DNA from: Holophagaceae bacterium | GTDB lineage: Bacteria > Acidobacteriota > Holophagae > Holophagales > Holophagaceae | NCBI GenBank assembly: GCA_025353305.1 | Contig: JANXQX010000055.1 | Coordinates: forward strand, 1 to 7,322 | Direction: 5' to 3' | Length of the DNA: 7,322 nt | Shown here: one piece after another, positions 1 to 6,821 of the stretch | Layout of the letters: each line of letters starts with the position of its first letter | How positions within the stretch are numbered: position 1 is the stretch's first letter | Position numbers and translations under genes: made by a program | Notes under the pieces: model-generated | Databases searched by the model: none | Told to the model about the DNA's origin: nothing | The model's input: the letters and a program-made list of their open reading frames with translations, nothing else

Positions 1-354
1 CAGCGAATGGGCGTAGTTCACCGCCTGCCCGAAGGCCCGCTCCATGTAGCGCTCGTAGGAAGCCGTGCCGCGCAGGGGCGCCGAGCCGGGGTTGGCCGCC
101 GTGCTGCCCTGCTTGGCTTCCAGCACGAAGCAGCCCTGCCGGTACAGGTCCGCCGACCCAACGCTGGTGCGGCCTTCGGCGTGGGTGAGCTGGATCTTCT
201 TCTCGAAACAATAGGCGTCGTCAAGGCCCTTCGGATCCACGGTGGGGAGTTCCAGCGCTTCGCAGAATTCCTTCCAGAACGATTGGGAATTGGCCTCCTC
301 GCTTCCGGCGGAGCCTTTCCATCGCGCAATGAAGTCCTGGATGCTGAGGGGCAT
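1..354 (-). CDS. MmeI-like type IIL restriction-modification / DNA methyltransferase protein, N-terminal part
   Basis: This is the first 118 codons of a gene that continues past the left edge. The visible part matches the N-terminal endonuclease region of MmeI-type proteins, single polypeptides that combine nuclease, helical linker, adenine methyltransferase and target-recognition domains. A start MPLSIQDFIARW is followed by an aromatic segment (SQSFWKEFCEAL, residues 23-34), then YCFEKKIQL (48-56). The PD-(D/E)XK-type site is D69, nine residues, E79-A-K81, the same D-X9-E-X-K spacing as in MmeI (D70, E80, K82). A Q-A-x-x-Y motif (QAVNY) lies near the edge. The ATG at 354 is the first possible start because an in-frame TAG lies 12 bases upstream; no convincing ribosome-binding site is seen. 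The gene lies 44 bp after the mocA-like gene on the same strand. It could be a full restriction enzyme or a related class I methyltransferase of a defence system; the methyltransferase half is not visible. Confidence 0.8.
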   Translation of the reverse strand, partial: MPLSIQDFIARWKGSAGSEEANSQSFWKEFCEALELPTVDPKGLDDAYCFEKKIQLTHAEGRTSVGSADLYRQGCFVLEAKQGSTAANPGSAPLRGTASYERYMERAFGQAVNYAHSL

Positions 355-398
355 GGGAAAAGTCTAGCGGGGGAGTCGGGAAAGCGGAGTTGATGGAT

Positions 399-992
399 TC
401 AGGCCTGATCCATCCGCCGCCGCGCTTCCTCGAAGTCGTGGAGGGTGTCCAGGTCCAGTTCCCCCCCCGGCAGAGGAAGGGCCAGCACGGCGGTCTCGGC
501 CAGCAGGGCGCGGGCTCCCCGGTCCCCGGTCAGGCCCTTCATCGCTTCGAAGCAGCGGCGTGGAAACATCGCGGGAATGCCGACCGTGCCGGCGTAGGCC
601 GCCGCGATGATGCGGTCCGGTTCCCGGCGGTGGGCATGCAGCATGGCGATCAGGAAGAAACCATCCACCGCGGGCTGGTCGCAGGCCATGACCAGGGCCG
701 CACACGCATCTTGAGGCACCACCCGGATGCCAGCGCGGATGGAGGACGCCATGCCTTCGTTCCAAGCCTTATTGACGACCGGGCTGACTGGAAGGCCGGC
801 AAGCGCACCTTCCACGTCTTCCGCCTGGTATCCCAGAACCATGATGGTGGGGTCGTAGCCCGCCTGTAGCGCGATCCTGGCAGCGCGGCGCACCAGGGGT
901 TCGCCCTCCAGTTCCATGAGCTGCTTGGGCCGTCCTGAGCCCATGCGCCGCGAAGCCCCAGCGGCAAGAATGACAGCGGCGATGCTCACCAT
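399..992 (-). CDS. mocA: Molybdenum cofactor cytidylyltransferase, MocA-like
   Basis: This 197-residue protein belongs to the MobA/MocA nucleotidyltransferase family. MocA transfers CMP from CTP to molybdopterin to make the cytosine-dinucleotide cofactor used by xanthine-oxidase-family enzymes. The N-terminal nucleotide-binding signature LAAGASRRMG (residues 9-18) is followed by a lysine in PKQL (22-25). N78-E-G-M-A-S-S-I matches the conserved segment after the second strand. CDQP (104-107) supplies the metal-binding aspartate, and GDRGAR (156-161) is typical of MocA. The C-terminus ends with LDLDTLHDFEEA, the usual 'D-x-D-T-x-x-D' tail. Length is normal. The start ATG at 992 has a purine-rich GGTGGTGAG just upstream, and the gap to xdhC is 15 bp, so co-expression is likely. 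Assignment to MocA rather than guanylyl-adding MobA rests partly on the neighbouring molybdenum hydroxylase and XdhC genes. A run of eight G (coding strand) lies near the 3' end. Confidence 0.9.
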   Translation of the reverse strand: MVSIAAVILAAGASRRMGSGRPKQLMELEGEPLVRRAARIALQAGYDPTIMVLGYQAEDVEGALAGLPVSPVVNKAWNEGMASSIRAGIRVVPQDACAALVMACDQPAVDGFFLIAMLHAHRREPDRIIAAAYAGTVGIPAMFPRRCFEAMKGLTGDRGARALLAETAVLALPLPGGELDLDTLHDFEEARRRMDQA

Positions 993-1007
993 GGGCTCAC
1001 CACCAGT

Positions 1008-1994
1008 TCACCGCGAACTGCCGGCGTGGATCGCGCCTTTCACATCGCGCAGATGGACGGCCGGCTTGCCCCCGAACACCGCCTGGATTTCCGCGAGGAT
1101 GGCGAGCGCGATGGTTTCGGGTGATTCGCTCCCGAGATCCAGTCCCACGGGCGAAAAGAAGCGTGCGGCCTGTCCGCTGGTGGGCGCGGTTTCCAGTTCA
1201 GACAGGATGCGCTGGCCCCGGCGGCGATGGCCCATGAGCCCGACATATCCTGCACGGCTGGGCATCAACAGCTTCAACCACCCGCTGTCCATCTCGAAGT
1301 GATGGGTCAGGAGGATCGCCGCGCTGCGGGCATCGAGCGGAATTTCCGCAAGCCCCGAAGCAGGCCTCAGGCACCTTACCGCATCGGCCTCGGGAAAGCG
1401 TTCAGGCCGCGCAAAAGCGGGTCGGTGATCCACGATCCCCACGAAGAATCCCAGGGACTTGGCCATGCCCGTCATTGGCTTGGCGTCATCCCCGGCGCCG
1501 AAGATCCAAAGGGCGATGGGCGGCTTGAATTCCTCCACGAAAAAATCGGCCTCTTCGAGTTGTTCTCCATCATCCACGAGACTGCGCTCGCCAAGGCGGG
1601 CTTCATCCAGTCTCGTGGCGATGCGAATGGAGCCGCGGCGCAGCTGCGCTGCCTCCACACTCAGTATCCACTCAGCTTCATCGAGCCGTTCCACCAGGAT
1701 TTCCGCCACGCCTTCACACCCTGATCCGGTCCCCCAGATGAGATCCAAATCCGCCCGCAGGTCATAGCGGAGCAGTATCGGTTTTCCGTGCGAGAAACAT
1801 TCCTGTCCCCGCGCAAACACATCGGCTTCCAGGCAGCCGCCGCTGAGCGAGCCATGCACCGGACCGTTCGCATCCATCAGCAGACGGGCGCCGGGTTGCC
1901 GATAGCTGGAACCTTCCACACGCACCAGTGTCGCCAGTAGAAACGGACCCTTTGCAGAATGGAGGGCCTCGAGGATGGGACGGAATCCACTCAC
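1008..1994 (-). CDS. xdhC: XdhC/CoxI-family molybdenum cofactor insertion protein
   Basis: The protein has 328 residues and the two-part XdhC layout. XdhC-type chaperones bind the molybdenum cofactor, support its sulfuration and hand it to a specific apo-hydroxylase in the cytoplasm. The N-terminal XdhC/CoxI region shows [14 protein letters not shown] (residues 26-39), [12 protein letters not shown] (48-59, with C54) and GTGSGCEG (88-95). The C-terminal Rossmann-like domain starts at WIFGAGDDA (163-171) and continues through [21 protein letters not shown] and a closing [17 protein letters not shown]. The start codon is GTG: the sequence GTGA overlaps the TGA stop of the upstream large-subunit gene by four bases, a classic translational-coupling arrangement. 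Its place between the large subunit and mocA implies that it serves this hydroxylase. In other organisms this family includes members that help MocA-made cofactor reach aldehyde oxidoreductases, which fits. Substrate specificity of the partner cannot be read from this gene. Confidence 0.92.
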   Translation of the reverse strand: MSGFRPILEALHSAKGPFLLATLVRVEGSSYRQPGARLLMDANGPVHGSLSGGCLEADVFARGQECFSHGKPILLRYDLRADLDLIWGTGSGCEGVAEILVERLDEAEWILSVEAAQLRRGSIRIATRLDEARLGERSLVDDGEQLEEADFFVEEFKPPIALWIFGAGDDAKPMTGMAKSLGFFVGIVDHRPAFARPERFPEADAVRCLRPASGLAEIPLDARSAAILLTHHFEMDSGWLKLLMPSRAGYVGLMGHRRRGQRILSELETAPTSGQAARFFSPVGLDLGSESPETIALAILAEIQAVFGGKPAVHLRDVKGAIHAGSSR

Positions 1995-4153
1995 GCTTTG
2001 GCTGCCTTCAGCACCTTTTCGGGAGTCATCGGCATGCTGCGGATCCGCTTGCCGGTGGCAGCGAAGATCGCGTTGGCCACGGCGGGCGCGATGGGCGGCA
2101 GGCCAGGTTCACCTACGCCGCCTGGGGGCAACGTGCTCTTCACGATGTGGACTTCGATCCTGGGGCTGTCAGCCAGGCGCAGCATCGGGTAGTCAGAAAA
2201 GCCATTCTGCACCACGCGGCCTTTCTCCAGCGTGATCTCGCCGTGGAGGGCCGCTGTTAGGCCGAAGACGATGGCGCTCTCCATCTGGGCGCGGATGTTG
2301 AGCGGGTTGACGGCCAGGCCGCAATCCACGGCGCAGACCACACGATGGACCTTGACCTTGCCATCAGGTTTCACTTCCACTTCCGCCACCTGGGCCACAT
2401 AGGTGCCGCAATCCAGGTAGGCGTGGGCGGCGATGCCCATGCCGAAACCCTTGGCTCGCTTGGCCAACCGCCAGGCCTTCCATCCCGCTTTTTCGGCGGC
2501 CAGTTCGATCACGTGGCGGAGCCGCCCTGGATCCAATTCATCGCGGCCGACTTTCCGTTTTTCATCTTTCTTCAGGAGCGCCACGCGGAAATCCAGCGGG
2601 TCTTTACCAGCTTTGTGGGCCAGTTCATCCAGGAATGATTCGGTGACGAAAGGATTGAAGGAAGCGGGCACCGCGCGCCAGAAACCCAACGGAATTGGCG
2701 TGTCGCTTTGAGCCCACTCCACCTGCACGTTCGGAATCTCATAGGGAAGATCCGCCGCGCCGGAAAGCTCCGTGGCTTCCGGCGGCCAGGGCATCTTCAG
2801 CGAGGCAGCGATGGAAGGCCCCACAATGCGGTGATGCCAGGCTTGGGCATGGCCTTTCGCATCCAGGCTCGCCGAAAGTTCGTGCAGCGTGCCGGGACGA
2901 TAGTAATCATGCTTCATGTCGTCTTCCCGCGAGTACTGGACCTTCACCGGCACGCCAGCGGCCTTGGAACATTCCACGGCTTCCACGATGAAATCCGGCA
3001 TGGCGCGGCGCCCGAAACCGCCACCGAGCAAGGGGATGTGGACTTCGATCTGATCGGCCTTCATGCCTGTGATCTTTTGGATGGCGTCCATGGACCAGCT
3101 GGGACCTTGGGACGGAGCGTAAATATCACAGCGGTCCGGTTTCACATCCGCCAGGCCCACCATGGGCTCCATGGTGGCGTGGGCCAGGAAGGGGCAGTCG
3201 TAGCGGGCATGGATGGCGCGCTTGCCTACCGCCTCGACGCCTTTCCCCTCTTTCCGCACGACTTTTCCGGGGGTCTTCATCCGGGTTTCAAAGCCCTCCC
3301 AGATTTTCGCAGTGGATGCAGACGCATGGTCGCCTTCGTCCCATTGGAGCTTCAACGCCTCGCGGCCATTGAGCGCGGCCCAAGTGCTGTCCGCGAGCAC
3401 GGCCACGCCGCTGGAAATGGTGATGACCTGCTTCACGCCGGGCACGGCCTTGGCGGCGGTGAAATCCACGGATTTCAGTTTCCCGCCGAAAACCGGGCAG
3501 CGTTGAACGGACGCGTAAAGCATTCCCGGCAGCTTGAGGTCCGAACCGAATTGGGCGCGGCCCGTGACGATGTCCGGGCCATCCAGGCGCTTCACATCCG
3601 TACCGACGATGCGAAAATTTTTCGCATGTTTCAGCGGCGGATCCTTGGGCGGCTCCAGTTTGGAAGCCGCTTCTACCAGTTCCCCGTAAGCGATGCGTTT
3701 CGAGCCATGGACGATGAAGCCGTTTTCGGCCTTGCACGCGGCGCGGTCCACCTTCCATTTTGTGGCGGCGGCACTGATGAGCATCTCCCGCGCCGTGGCG
3801 CCCACTGTGCGATAAGGCGTGAAGGTGCTCCGCGTGCTTTGGCTGCCGCCGGTGATGCCCAGATCGCCGAACTTCGCGGCGCTGGAAGCCTGCTGCACTT
3901 TCACCTTGGACCAATCCGCATCAAGTTCCTCGGCCACGGCCATGGCCAGGCTGGTGCGGACCCCCTGCCCCATCTCTGATTTGTTGGCCCAGATGGTGAC
4001 GGTTCCATCGCCATCAATGCGCAGGAAAGCGCTTGGGGCGAAAGCACCCGGTTCGATCGGTTCAGCCATGCCGAAGCGCAACCTTGGTTCCATGGGAAGC
4101 GTGAAGGCGAGGGAAAGGCAGGTGGTCTTGACGAAGTCGCGGCGGGTGGTCAT
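1991..4153 (-). CDS. Tat-exported molybdopterin-binding large subunit, isoquinoline 1-oxidoreductase beta (IorB) type
   Basis: This 720-residue xanthine-oxidase-family catalytic subunit would hydroxylate an N-heterocycle or aldehyde with oxygen from water. The N-terminus [17 protein letters not shown] carries a twin-arginine motif (R4-R5-D-F), so the folded enzyme is probably exported with the [2Fe-2S] subunit as passenger. [17 protein letters not shown] (61-77) and an aldehyde-oxidase hammerhead-like stretch (about 190-275, [13 protein letters not shown]) precede the cofactor-binding part. Seen there are SQG (348-350), GGGFGRR (377-383), PLGFWRAV (488-495), ESFLDELA (505-512) and VDCGLAVNP (609-617). 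GVGEPGLPP near the C-terminus contains the expected catalytic glutamate, E682. I place the start at 4153, not at in-frame upstream codons reaching 4393. Only this choice gives a Tat signal, an AAGGGG-type ribosome-binding site seven bases away and a 1-bp gap after the small subunit. Nicotinate or aldehyde dehydrogenases share this fold, so the substrate is open. Confidence 0.93.
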   Translation of the reverse strand: MTTRRDFVKTTCLSLAFTLPMEPRLRFGMAEPIEPGAFAPSAFLRIDGDGTVTIWANKSEMGQGVRTSLAMAVAEELDADWSKVKVQQASSAAKFGDLGITGGSQSTRSTFTPYRTVGATAREMLISAAATKWKVDRAACKAENGFIVHGSKRIAYGELVEAASKLEPPKDPPLKHAKNFRIVGTDVKRLDGPDIVTGRAQFGSDLKLPGMLYASVQRCPVFGGKLKSVDFTAAKAVPGVKQVITISSGVAVLADSTWAALNGREALKLQWDEGDHASASTAKIWEGFETRMKTPGKVVRKEGKGVEAVGKRAIHARYDCPFLAHATMEPMVGLADVKPDRCDIYAPSQGPSWSMDAIQKITGMKADQIEVHIPLLGGGFGRRAMPDFIVEAVECSKAAGVPVKVQYSREDDMKHDYYRPGTLHELSASLDAKGHAQAWHHRIVGPSIAASLKMPWPPEATELSGAADLPYEIPNVQVEWAQSDTPIPLGFWRAVPASFNPFVTESFLDELAHKAGKDPLDFRVALLKKDEKRKVGRDELDPGRLRHVIELAAEKAGWKAWRLAKRAKGFGMGIAAHAYLDCGTYVAQVAEVEVKPDGKVKVHRVVCAVDCGLAVNPLNIRAQMESAIVFGLTAALHGEITLEKGRVVQNGFSDYPMLRLADSPRIEVHIVKSTLPPGGVGEPGLPPIAPAVANAIFAATGKRIRSMPMTPEKVLKAAKA

Positions 4154-4154
4154 C

Positions 4155-4634
4155 TCAGGCCCCCTTTCCAATGGCGGGCGCATCGCCCGCAGCTCGATAG
4201 ATGGCGCAGCGGATGCGGTTGTAGGTGCCGCAGCGGCAGATATTCTCGGCCATACCTTCATTGATGTCGGCATCCGTGGGGTGGGGATGTTTGGACAGCA
4301 GCCAGGCTGCCTGCATGATCTGGCCGGGCTGGCAGTAGCCACACTGGGCCACGTCTTCTTCGAGCCAGGCCTTTTGAACCGGGTGGGAGCCATCTTTCGA
4401 TAGGCCTTCGATGGTGGTCACGGATTTTCCGGCCACTTCTTTGATGGGCGTCTGGCAGGCGCGGACCGCCTCGCCATTCAAGTGCAGCGTGCAGCAGCCG
4501 CATACGCCCGCCCCGCACCCGAACTTGGTGCCGGTCAAACCCAGCACATCCCGCAGCACCCAGAGCAATGGCATGTCCGGGTCGACTTCAACAGCTTTGG
4601 AGAACCCGTTGACGGAGAACTCAACGTGGGTCAT
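4155..4634 (-). CDS. [2Fe-2S] small subunit of the molybdenum hydroxylase, IorA/CoxS type
   Basis: This 159-residue protein carries both iron-sulfur clusters that pass electrons out of the molybdenum site. The plant-ferredoxin-like N-terminal domain has C40, C45 and C48 in [10 protein letters not shown], plus C60. The helical C-terminal domain has C98 and C101 in QCGYCQPGQ, and C133 and C135 in [12 protein letters not shown]. All eight ligand cysteines are in place with the family spacing, and the length is normal. The start ATG at 4634 has GAGGTG four bases upstream. It is the first gene of the operon, and its TGA stop is separated by one base from the large-subunit ATG. It has no signal peptide of its own, which fits export as a complex on the partner's Tat signal. 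Two-subunit enzymes of this kind lack the FAD subunit of xanthine dehydrogenase and often use a cytochrome c; none is seen here. Confidence 0.95.
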   Translation of the reverse strand: MTHVEFSVNGFSKAVEVDPDMPLLWVLRDVLGLTGTKFGCGAGVCGCCTLHLNGEAVRACQTPIKEVAGKSVTTIEGLSKDGSHPVQKAWLEEDVAQCGYCQPGQIMQAAWLLSKHPHPTDADINEGMAENICRCGTYNRIRCAIYRAAGDAPAIGKGA

Positions 4635-4788
4635 GGGGCACCTCGGTGACGGGATTACACAATCTAGTCCACATGGGCCGATGAATCCATCTGGATCGAG
4701 ACGGCAAATCGGACCAACCGATCAACAAACTTTCGCGGAACGCTGCGCTTGGTTCAGGCATCAGAGTTCCAGACAAGGAGTTGAACGC
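4635..4788. promoter_or_regulatory. Divergent intergenic region between hydroxylase operon and msrBA
   Basis: This 154-bp spacer must hold the promoters of both the leftward molybdenum hydroxylase operon and the rightward msrBA gene. I could not assign a convincing -35/-10 pair in either direction. A TGTAAT on the minus strand about 30 bases before the small-subunit ATG is the nearest -10-like match, but it lacks a good -35. Two short perfect inverted repeats are visible: ATCCA-TC-TGGAT at 4685-4696 and ATCGG-ACCAA-CCGAT at 4708-4722. They are candidate operators only; five-base arms are common by chance. Confidence 0.35.
4775..4780 (+). promoter_or_regulatory. Shine-Dalgarno site that fixes the msrBA start
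   Basis: AAGGAG lies eight bases before the ATG at 4789. The reading frame stays open upstream to 4411, but that part lies opposite the small-subunit gene and reads as low-complexity antisense. The ribosome-binding site plus the signal-like N-terminus after 4789 decide the start. Confidence 0.85.
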
Positions 4789-5877
4789 ATGGTGTTGACT
4801 GCAAAATGGGGAATGGCGGCGATCCTTACCTTGCTTGCCGGAGCTGGCATCGCGTTCCTGCCTGTGCAACCCGCCGGTAAAACCTCGACAGCCCTTGTTC
4901 CCACGGAGAAAACCAAAGTGAGTGATTCCAAAAAACCTGATAAGGCCCAACTCAAGCAGCGGCTCACGGACATGCAGTACAGAGTCACCCAGGAGGCCGC
5001 CACCGAGCCGCCCTTCCGGAATGAATTCTGGGATAACCACCGGGAAGGCCTTTACGTGGACGTCGTGAGTGGCGAGCCGTTGTTCTCATCCAAGGACAAA
5101 TTCGATTCAGGCTGTGGCTGGCCAAGCTTCTCCAGGCCCCTGGAAGAAAAAAAGGTCATGGAGAAAACAGATTCGACCCTCGGCATGGCCCGCACCGAAG
5201 TGCGATCCAAAGGCAGCGATTCGCATCTGGGCCATGTGTTCGATGACGGGCCTGGACCCACCCACCTGCGCTACTGCATCAATTCGGCTTCGCTGAAATT
5301 CATTCCTGTCGAGGATCTGGAAAAGGAAGGTTTCGGAAGCTATCTGCCCGTGTTCGGAAAATCCGCCCCCAAAACCGCCGAAGCCCCCATTTCATCGAAC
5401 GTCGCCACCCTGGCCGGCGGGTGCTTCTGGGGCATGCAGGAACTGATCCGCAAGCAGCCGGGCGTAACCACCACGCGGGTGGGCTACACCGGCGGACATC
5501 TGGCGAACCCGAAGTACGAGGACACCCACGACAGCATGTCCGGCCATGCCGAAGCCATCGAGATCCACTTCGATCCTGCCAAGACCAGCTATGAAGCCAT
5601 TCTGCGGTTCTTCTTCCGCATCCACGATCCCACCACGCTGAACCGCCAGGGCAATGACACCGGCACCCAGTACCGTTCGGCCATCTTCTACCACGATGAG
5701 ACCCAGCGCCTTGTGGCTGAAAAAGTGAAGGCCGAAGTGGACGCCAGCGGCAAGTGGCCCAAGAAAGTGGCCACGGAAATCGTCGCCGCCAAGGTCTTTT
5801 ATCAGGCCGAAGAAAGCCACCAGGACTACCTGCAAAAGCACCCCGGCGGCTACACCTGCCACTACGTGAGGAATTAG
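4789..5877 (+). CDS. msrAB: Exported bifunctional methionine sulfoxide reductase, MsrB-MsrA fusion
   Basis: This 362-residue fusion reduces both epimers of methionine sulfoxide: the MsrB domain acts on the R form and the MsrA domain on the S form. Residues 1-30 form a signal peptide or membrane anchor (hydrophobic stretch [18 protein letters not shown]), so it likely works in the periplasm. The MsrB domain spans about 52-175, with SGCGWPSF (C109, probable recycling cysteine), HLGHVF (146-151) and RYCINS with catalytic C163. All four zinc-binding positions of zinc-type MsrB are non-cysteine (D91, S94, S140, S143), so this is the zinc-free form. The MsrA domain spans about 203-362, with GCFWG (catalytic C212), [13 protein letters not shown], a [10 protein letters not shown] motif and a terminal GYTCH (C357, resolving). 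The order is B then A, the reverse of many fusions, and no thioredoxin-like domain is attached, so reductant must come from another protein. Its TAG stop lies inside a long hairpin. Confidence 0.94.
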   Translation: MVLTAKWGMAAILTLLAGAGIAFLPVQPAGKTSTALVPTEKTKVSDSKKPDKAQLKQRLTDMQYRVTQEAATEPPFRNEFWDNHREGLYVDVVSGEPLFSSKDKFDSGCGWPSFSRPLEEKKVMEKTDSTLGMARTEVRSKGSDSHLGHVFDDGPGPTHLRYCINSASLKFIPVEDLEKEGFGSYLPVFGKSAPKTAEAPISSNVATLAGGCFWGMQELIRKQPGVTTTRVGYTGGHLANPKYEDTHDSMSGHAEAIEIHFDPAKTSYEAILRFFFRIHDPTTLNRQGNDTGTQYRSAIFYHDETQRLVAEKVKAEVDASGKWPKKVATEIVAAKVFYQAEESHQDYLQKHPGGYTCHYVRN

Positions 5878-5931
5878 GGACCGTTGTACGTTGGCCAGCG
5901 CCCTTCTGGCCAAGGTGCTACGGTCCCTAAT
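5873..5931 (+). repeat. Long imperfect inverted repeat (hairpin) across the msrBA stop codon
   Basis: The outer arms are 12 perfect pairs (ATTAGGGACCGT at 5873-5884 with ACGGTCCCTAAT at 5920-5931). After a T/T mismatch come four pairs including one G-U (5886-5889 with 5915-5918), then a G/G mismatch, then eight pairs (TTGGCCAG at 5891-5898 with CTGGCCAA at 5906-5913) around a 7-base loop. The TAG stop codon (5875-5877) is in the left arm. There is no following T-run, so a standard intrinsic terminator is not supported. It could still stabilise the mRNA 3' end, or be one half of a mobile palindromic element, because its right arm belongs to the repeat copy at 5912-5950. Confidence 0.8.
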
Positions 5932-5950
5932 GTCGGCCGCAGGCCGACGC
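5912..5950 (+). repeat. Intergenic palindromic element, copy 1
   Basis: This copy starts with AAGG, runs through TACGGTCCCTAAT and ends in TGTCGGCCGCAGGCCGACGC. The end holds a perfect hairpin GTCGGCC-GCA-GGCCGAC (5932-5948: seven pairs, three-base loop). It abuts the right arm of the long hairpin with no bases between, so both structures can form at once. The last 20 bases are identical to copy 2 at 5999-6018, 68 bases downstream. The pattern resembles dispersed extragenic palindromes (REP-like); a family across the genome is inferred, not seen. Confidence 0.8.
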
Positions 5951-5977
5951 CTCGGATGATTCTCAGCGGCAAGCTCG

Positions 5978-6018
5978 AAGGACGTTACGCTCCCTTATTG
6001 TCGGCCGCAGGCCGACGC
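5978..6018 (+). repeat. Intergenic palindromic element, copy 2
   Basis: AAGGACGTTACGCTCCCTTA is followed by the same 20-base GC-rich end as copy 1. The left half differs from copy 1 by several substitutions and two inserted bases, while the palindrome (6000-6016) is unchanged. That suggests selection or recent spread of the hairpin part. Unlike copy 1, I find no upstream partner that would form the large outer hairpin. The roughly 27 bases between the copies (5951-5977) show nothing I recognise. Confidence 0.78.
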
Positions 6019-6061
6019 GATAGGTGACGTTCCGCGCACATTCCGGGCCGCGCTCCTGTGC

Positions 6062-6067
6062 TAATTT
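6062..6067 (+). promoter_or_regulatory. Candidate -10 box positioned for leaderless transcription of the DUF4440-type gene
   Basis: TAATTT, preceded by TG and one base as in an extended -10, lies at exactly -12 to -7 relative to the A of the ATG at 6074. With normal -10 to start-site spacing, transcription would begin at or next to that A, giving an mRNA without a leader. Only a weak AAG precedes the start codon, so no good ribosome-binding site competes with this reading. No clear -35 box is seen at 17-base spacing (CATTCC). Confidence 0.4.
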
Positions 6068-6073
6068 AAGCGG

Positions 6074-6793
6074 ATGCCGTTCATTCCCGCGTTGCTCTTC
6101 GCTCTTAGCCCAAATTTCCTGATTCAGGACAGGATCATTCCACCCGAACCCGCGAACGGTTCCTCGGCTTCCCTTGTGGCCGCGGAGCTTGCTTTCGCGA
6201 AACAGGCGGATGCGGAAAACATCCGCGCGGCTTTCCTTGCGGTGCTGGATGAAGATGGTGTGCTCTTCCGGCCAGGCCCGGTGAATGGCAGAGCCTGGCT
6301 CACTCCTCGCAAGGCCGATGCCGCGTCCCCGGTTGAAATCCCTGTTTTCAAGCCCCAGCCACCCGCCAGAATGGCCAAGCCTGCCGCAGCTGGGTCAGCG
6401 TCCACCGAGTCCCTCATCCTTCGCGAACAAGGCTTCGCCACAGCCGCCGCGAAACAAGGTCTTGCCACGGCCTACCGCCAATTCGCGGCAGTGGATCTGC
6501 GCTTCTACCGCGACAGTGGATTCCCTCTGACGAATTCGAAAGATGCTATCCACATCCTGGAATCGAGCAAGGGCGCGACGACCTGGACCTGCGTCGGGAG
6601 CCGGGTCTCGAAGAGCGGGGATCTGGGCTATGCCTATGGTTACGCCGAACGGGCCGGAATCGGCCCGGCGGCGAAACCTGCCAGCCCTGGGAAAAGCGTT
6701 TTCCTGCATTTGTGGAAACGTGCACACATTGGAGGGTGGAAGCTTGTCCTGGACATTGAATCGCCCTTGCCTCCCGAGAAACCCAGATCTTGA
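6074..6793 (+). CDS. Secreted double NTF2-like (DUF4440-type) protein, function unknown
   Basis: The 239-residue product begins with a short hydrophobic signal-like segment (PFIPALLFALSPNFLI, residues 2-17). Two related halves follow. The first, around LVAAELAFAKQADAENIRAA and DEDGVLFRPGPVNGR, is the style of DUF4440/SnoaL-type domains: an early glutamate, 'A-F' helix, then 'F-R-P-G-P-V-N-G'. After a Pro/Ala-rich linker the second half has SLILREQGFATAAAKQGLA, a 'W-T-C-V-G-S-R-V-S-K-S-G-D-L-G-Y-A-Y-G' strand pair and LHLWKRAHIGGWKLVLDIESPLP, the usual C-terminal strands with W and K. NTF2-like folds bind small molecules or act as accessory domains; no catalytic residues can be assigned. The M16 peptidase gene starts 28 bp downstream on the same strand, so co-transcription is possible. 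The family call rests on motif style, without a profile search. Confidence 0.75.
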   Translation: MPFIPALLFALSPNFLIQDRIIPPEPANGSSASLVAAELAFAKQADAENIRAAFLAVLDEDGVLFRPGPVNGRAWLTPRKADAASPVEIPVFKPQPPARMAKPAAAGSASTESLILREQGFATAAAKQGLATAYRQFAAVDLRFYRDSGFPLTNSKDAIHILESSKGATTWTCVGSRVSKSGDLGYAYGYAERAGIGPAAKPASPGKSVFLHLWKRAHIGGWKLVLDIESPLPPEKPRS

Positions 6794-6821
6794 CCTTCAA
6801 CAGTTTTTTTTCGGAGATCCC

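Noticed and set aside
2708..3979. Long plus-strand open frame (423 codons) opposite the large-subunit gene
   Set aside because: It is fully antisense to a well-supported gene, is rich in His, Arg and Gly as expected of GC-rich antisense frames, and shows no domain motif or ribosome-binding site.
4154..4393. Upstream in-frame extension of the large subunit by 80 codons
   Set aside because: It lies inside the small-subunit gene, would place the Tat signal internally, and the 1-bp spacing with a ribosome-binding site at 4153 explains the start better.
4411..4788. Upstream in-frame extension of msrBA
   Set aside because: It overlaps the small-subunit gene in antisense and carries no recognisable domain; AAGGAG before 4789 and the signal-like N-terminus support the shorter start.
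5392..5913. Minus-strand open frame opposite the MsrA domain
   Set aside because: It is antisense to a gene with intact catalytic motifs and has no independent support.
5931..6018. Two 20-base repeats as a minimal CRISPR array
   Set aside because: Only two copies, a 48-base spacing with related flanks, no cas genes, and the repeats are self-complementary extragenic palindromes whose similarity continues into the supposed spacer.
6804..6811. T8 run as an intrinsic terminator after the DUF4440-type gene
   Set aside because: No GC-rich stem precedes it; the M16 start and its GGAG site follow directly.
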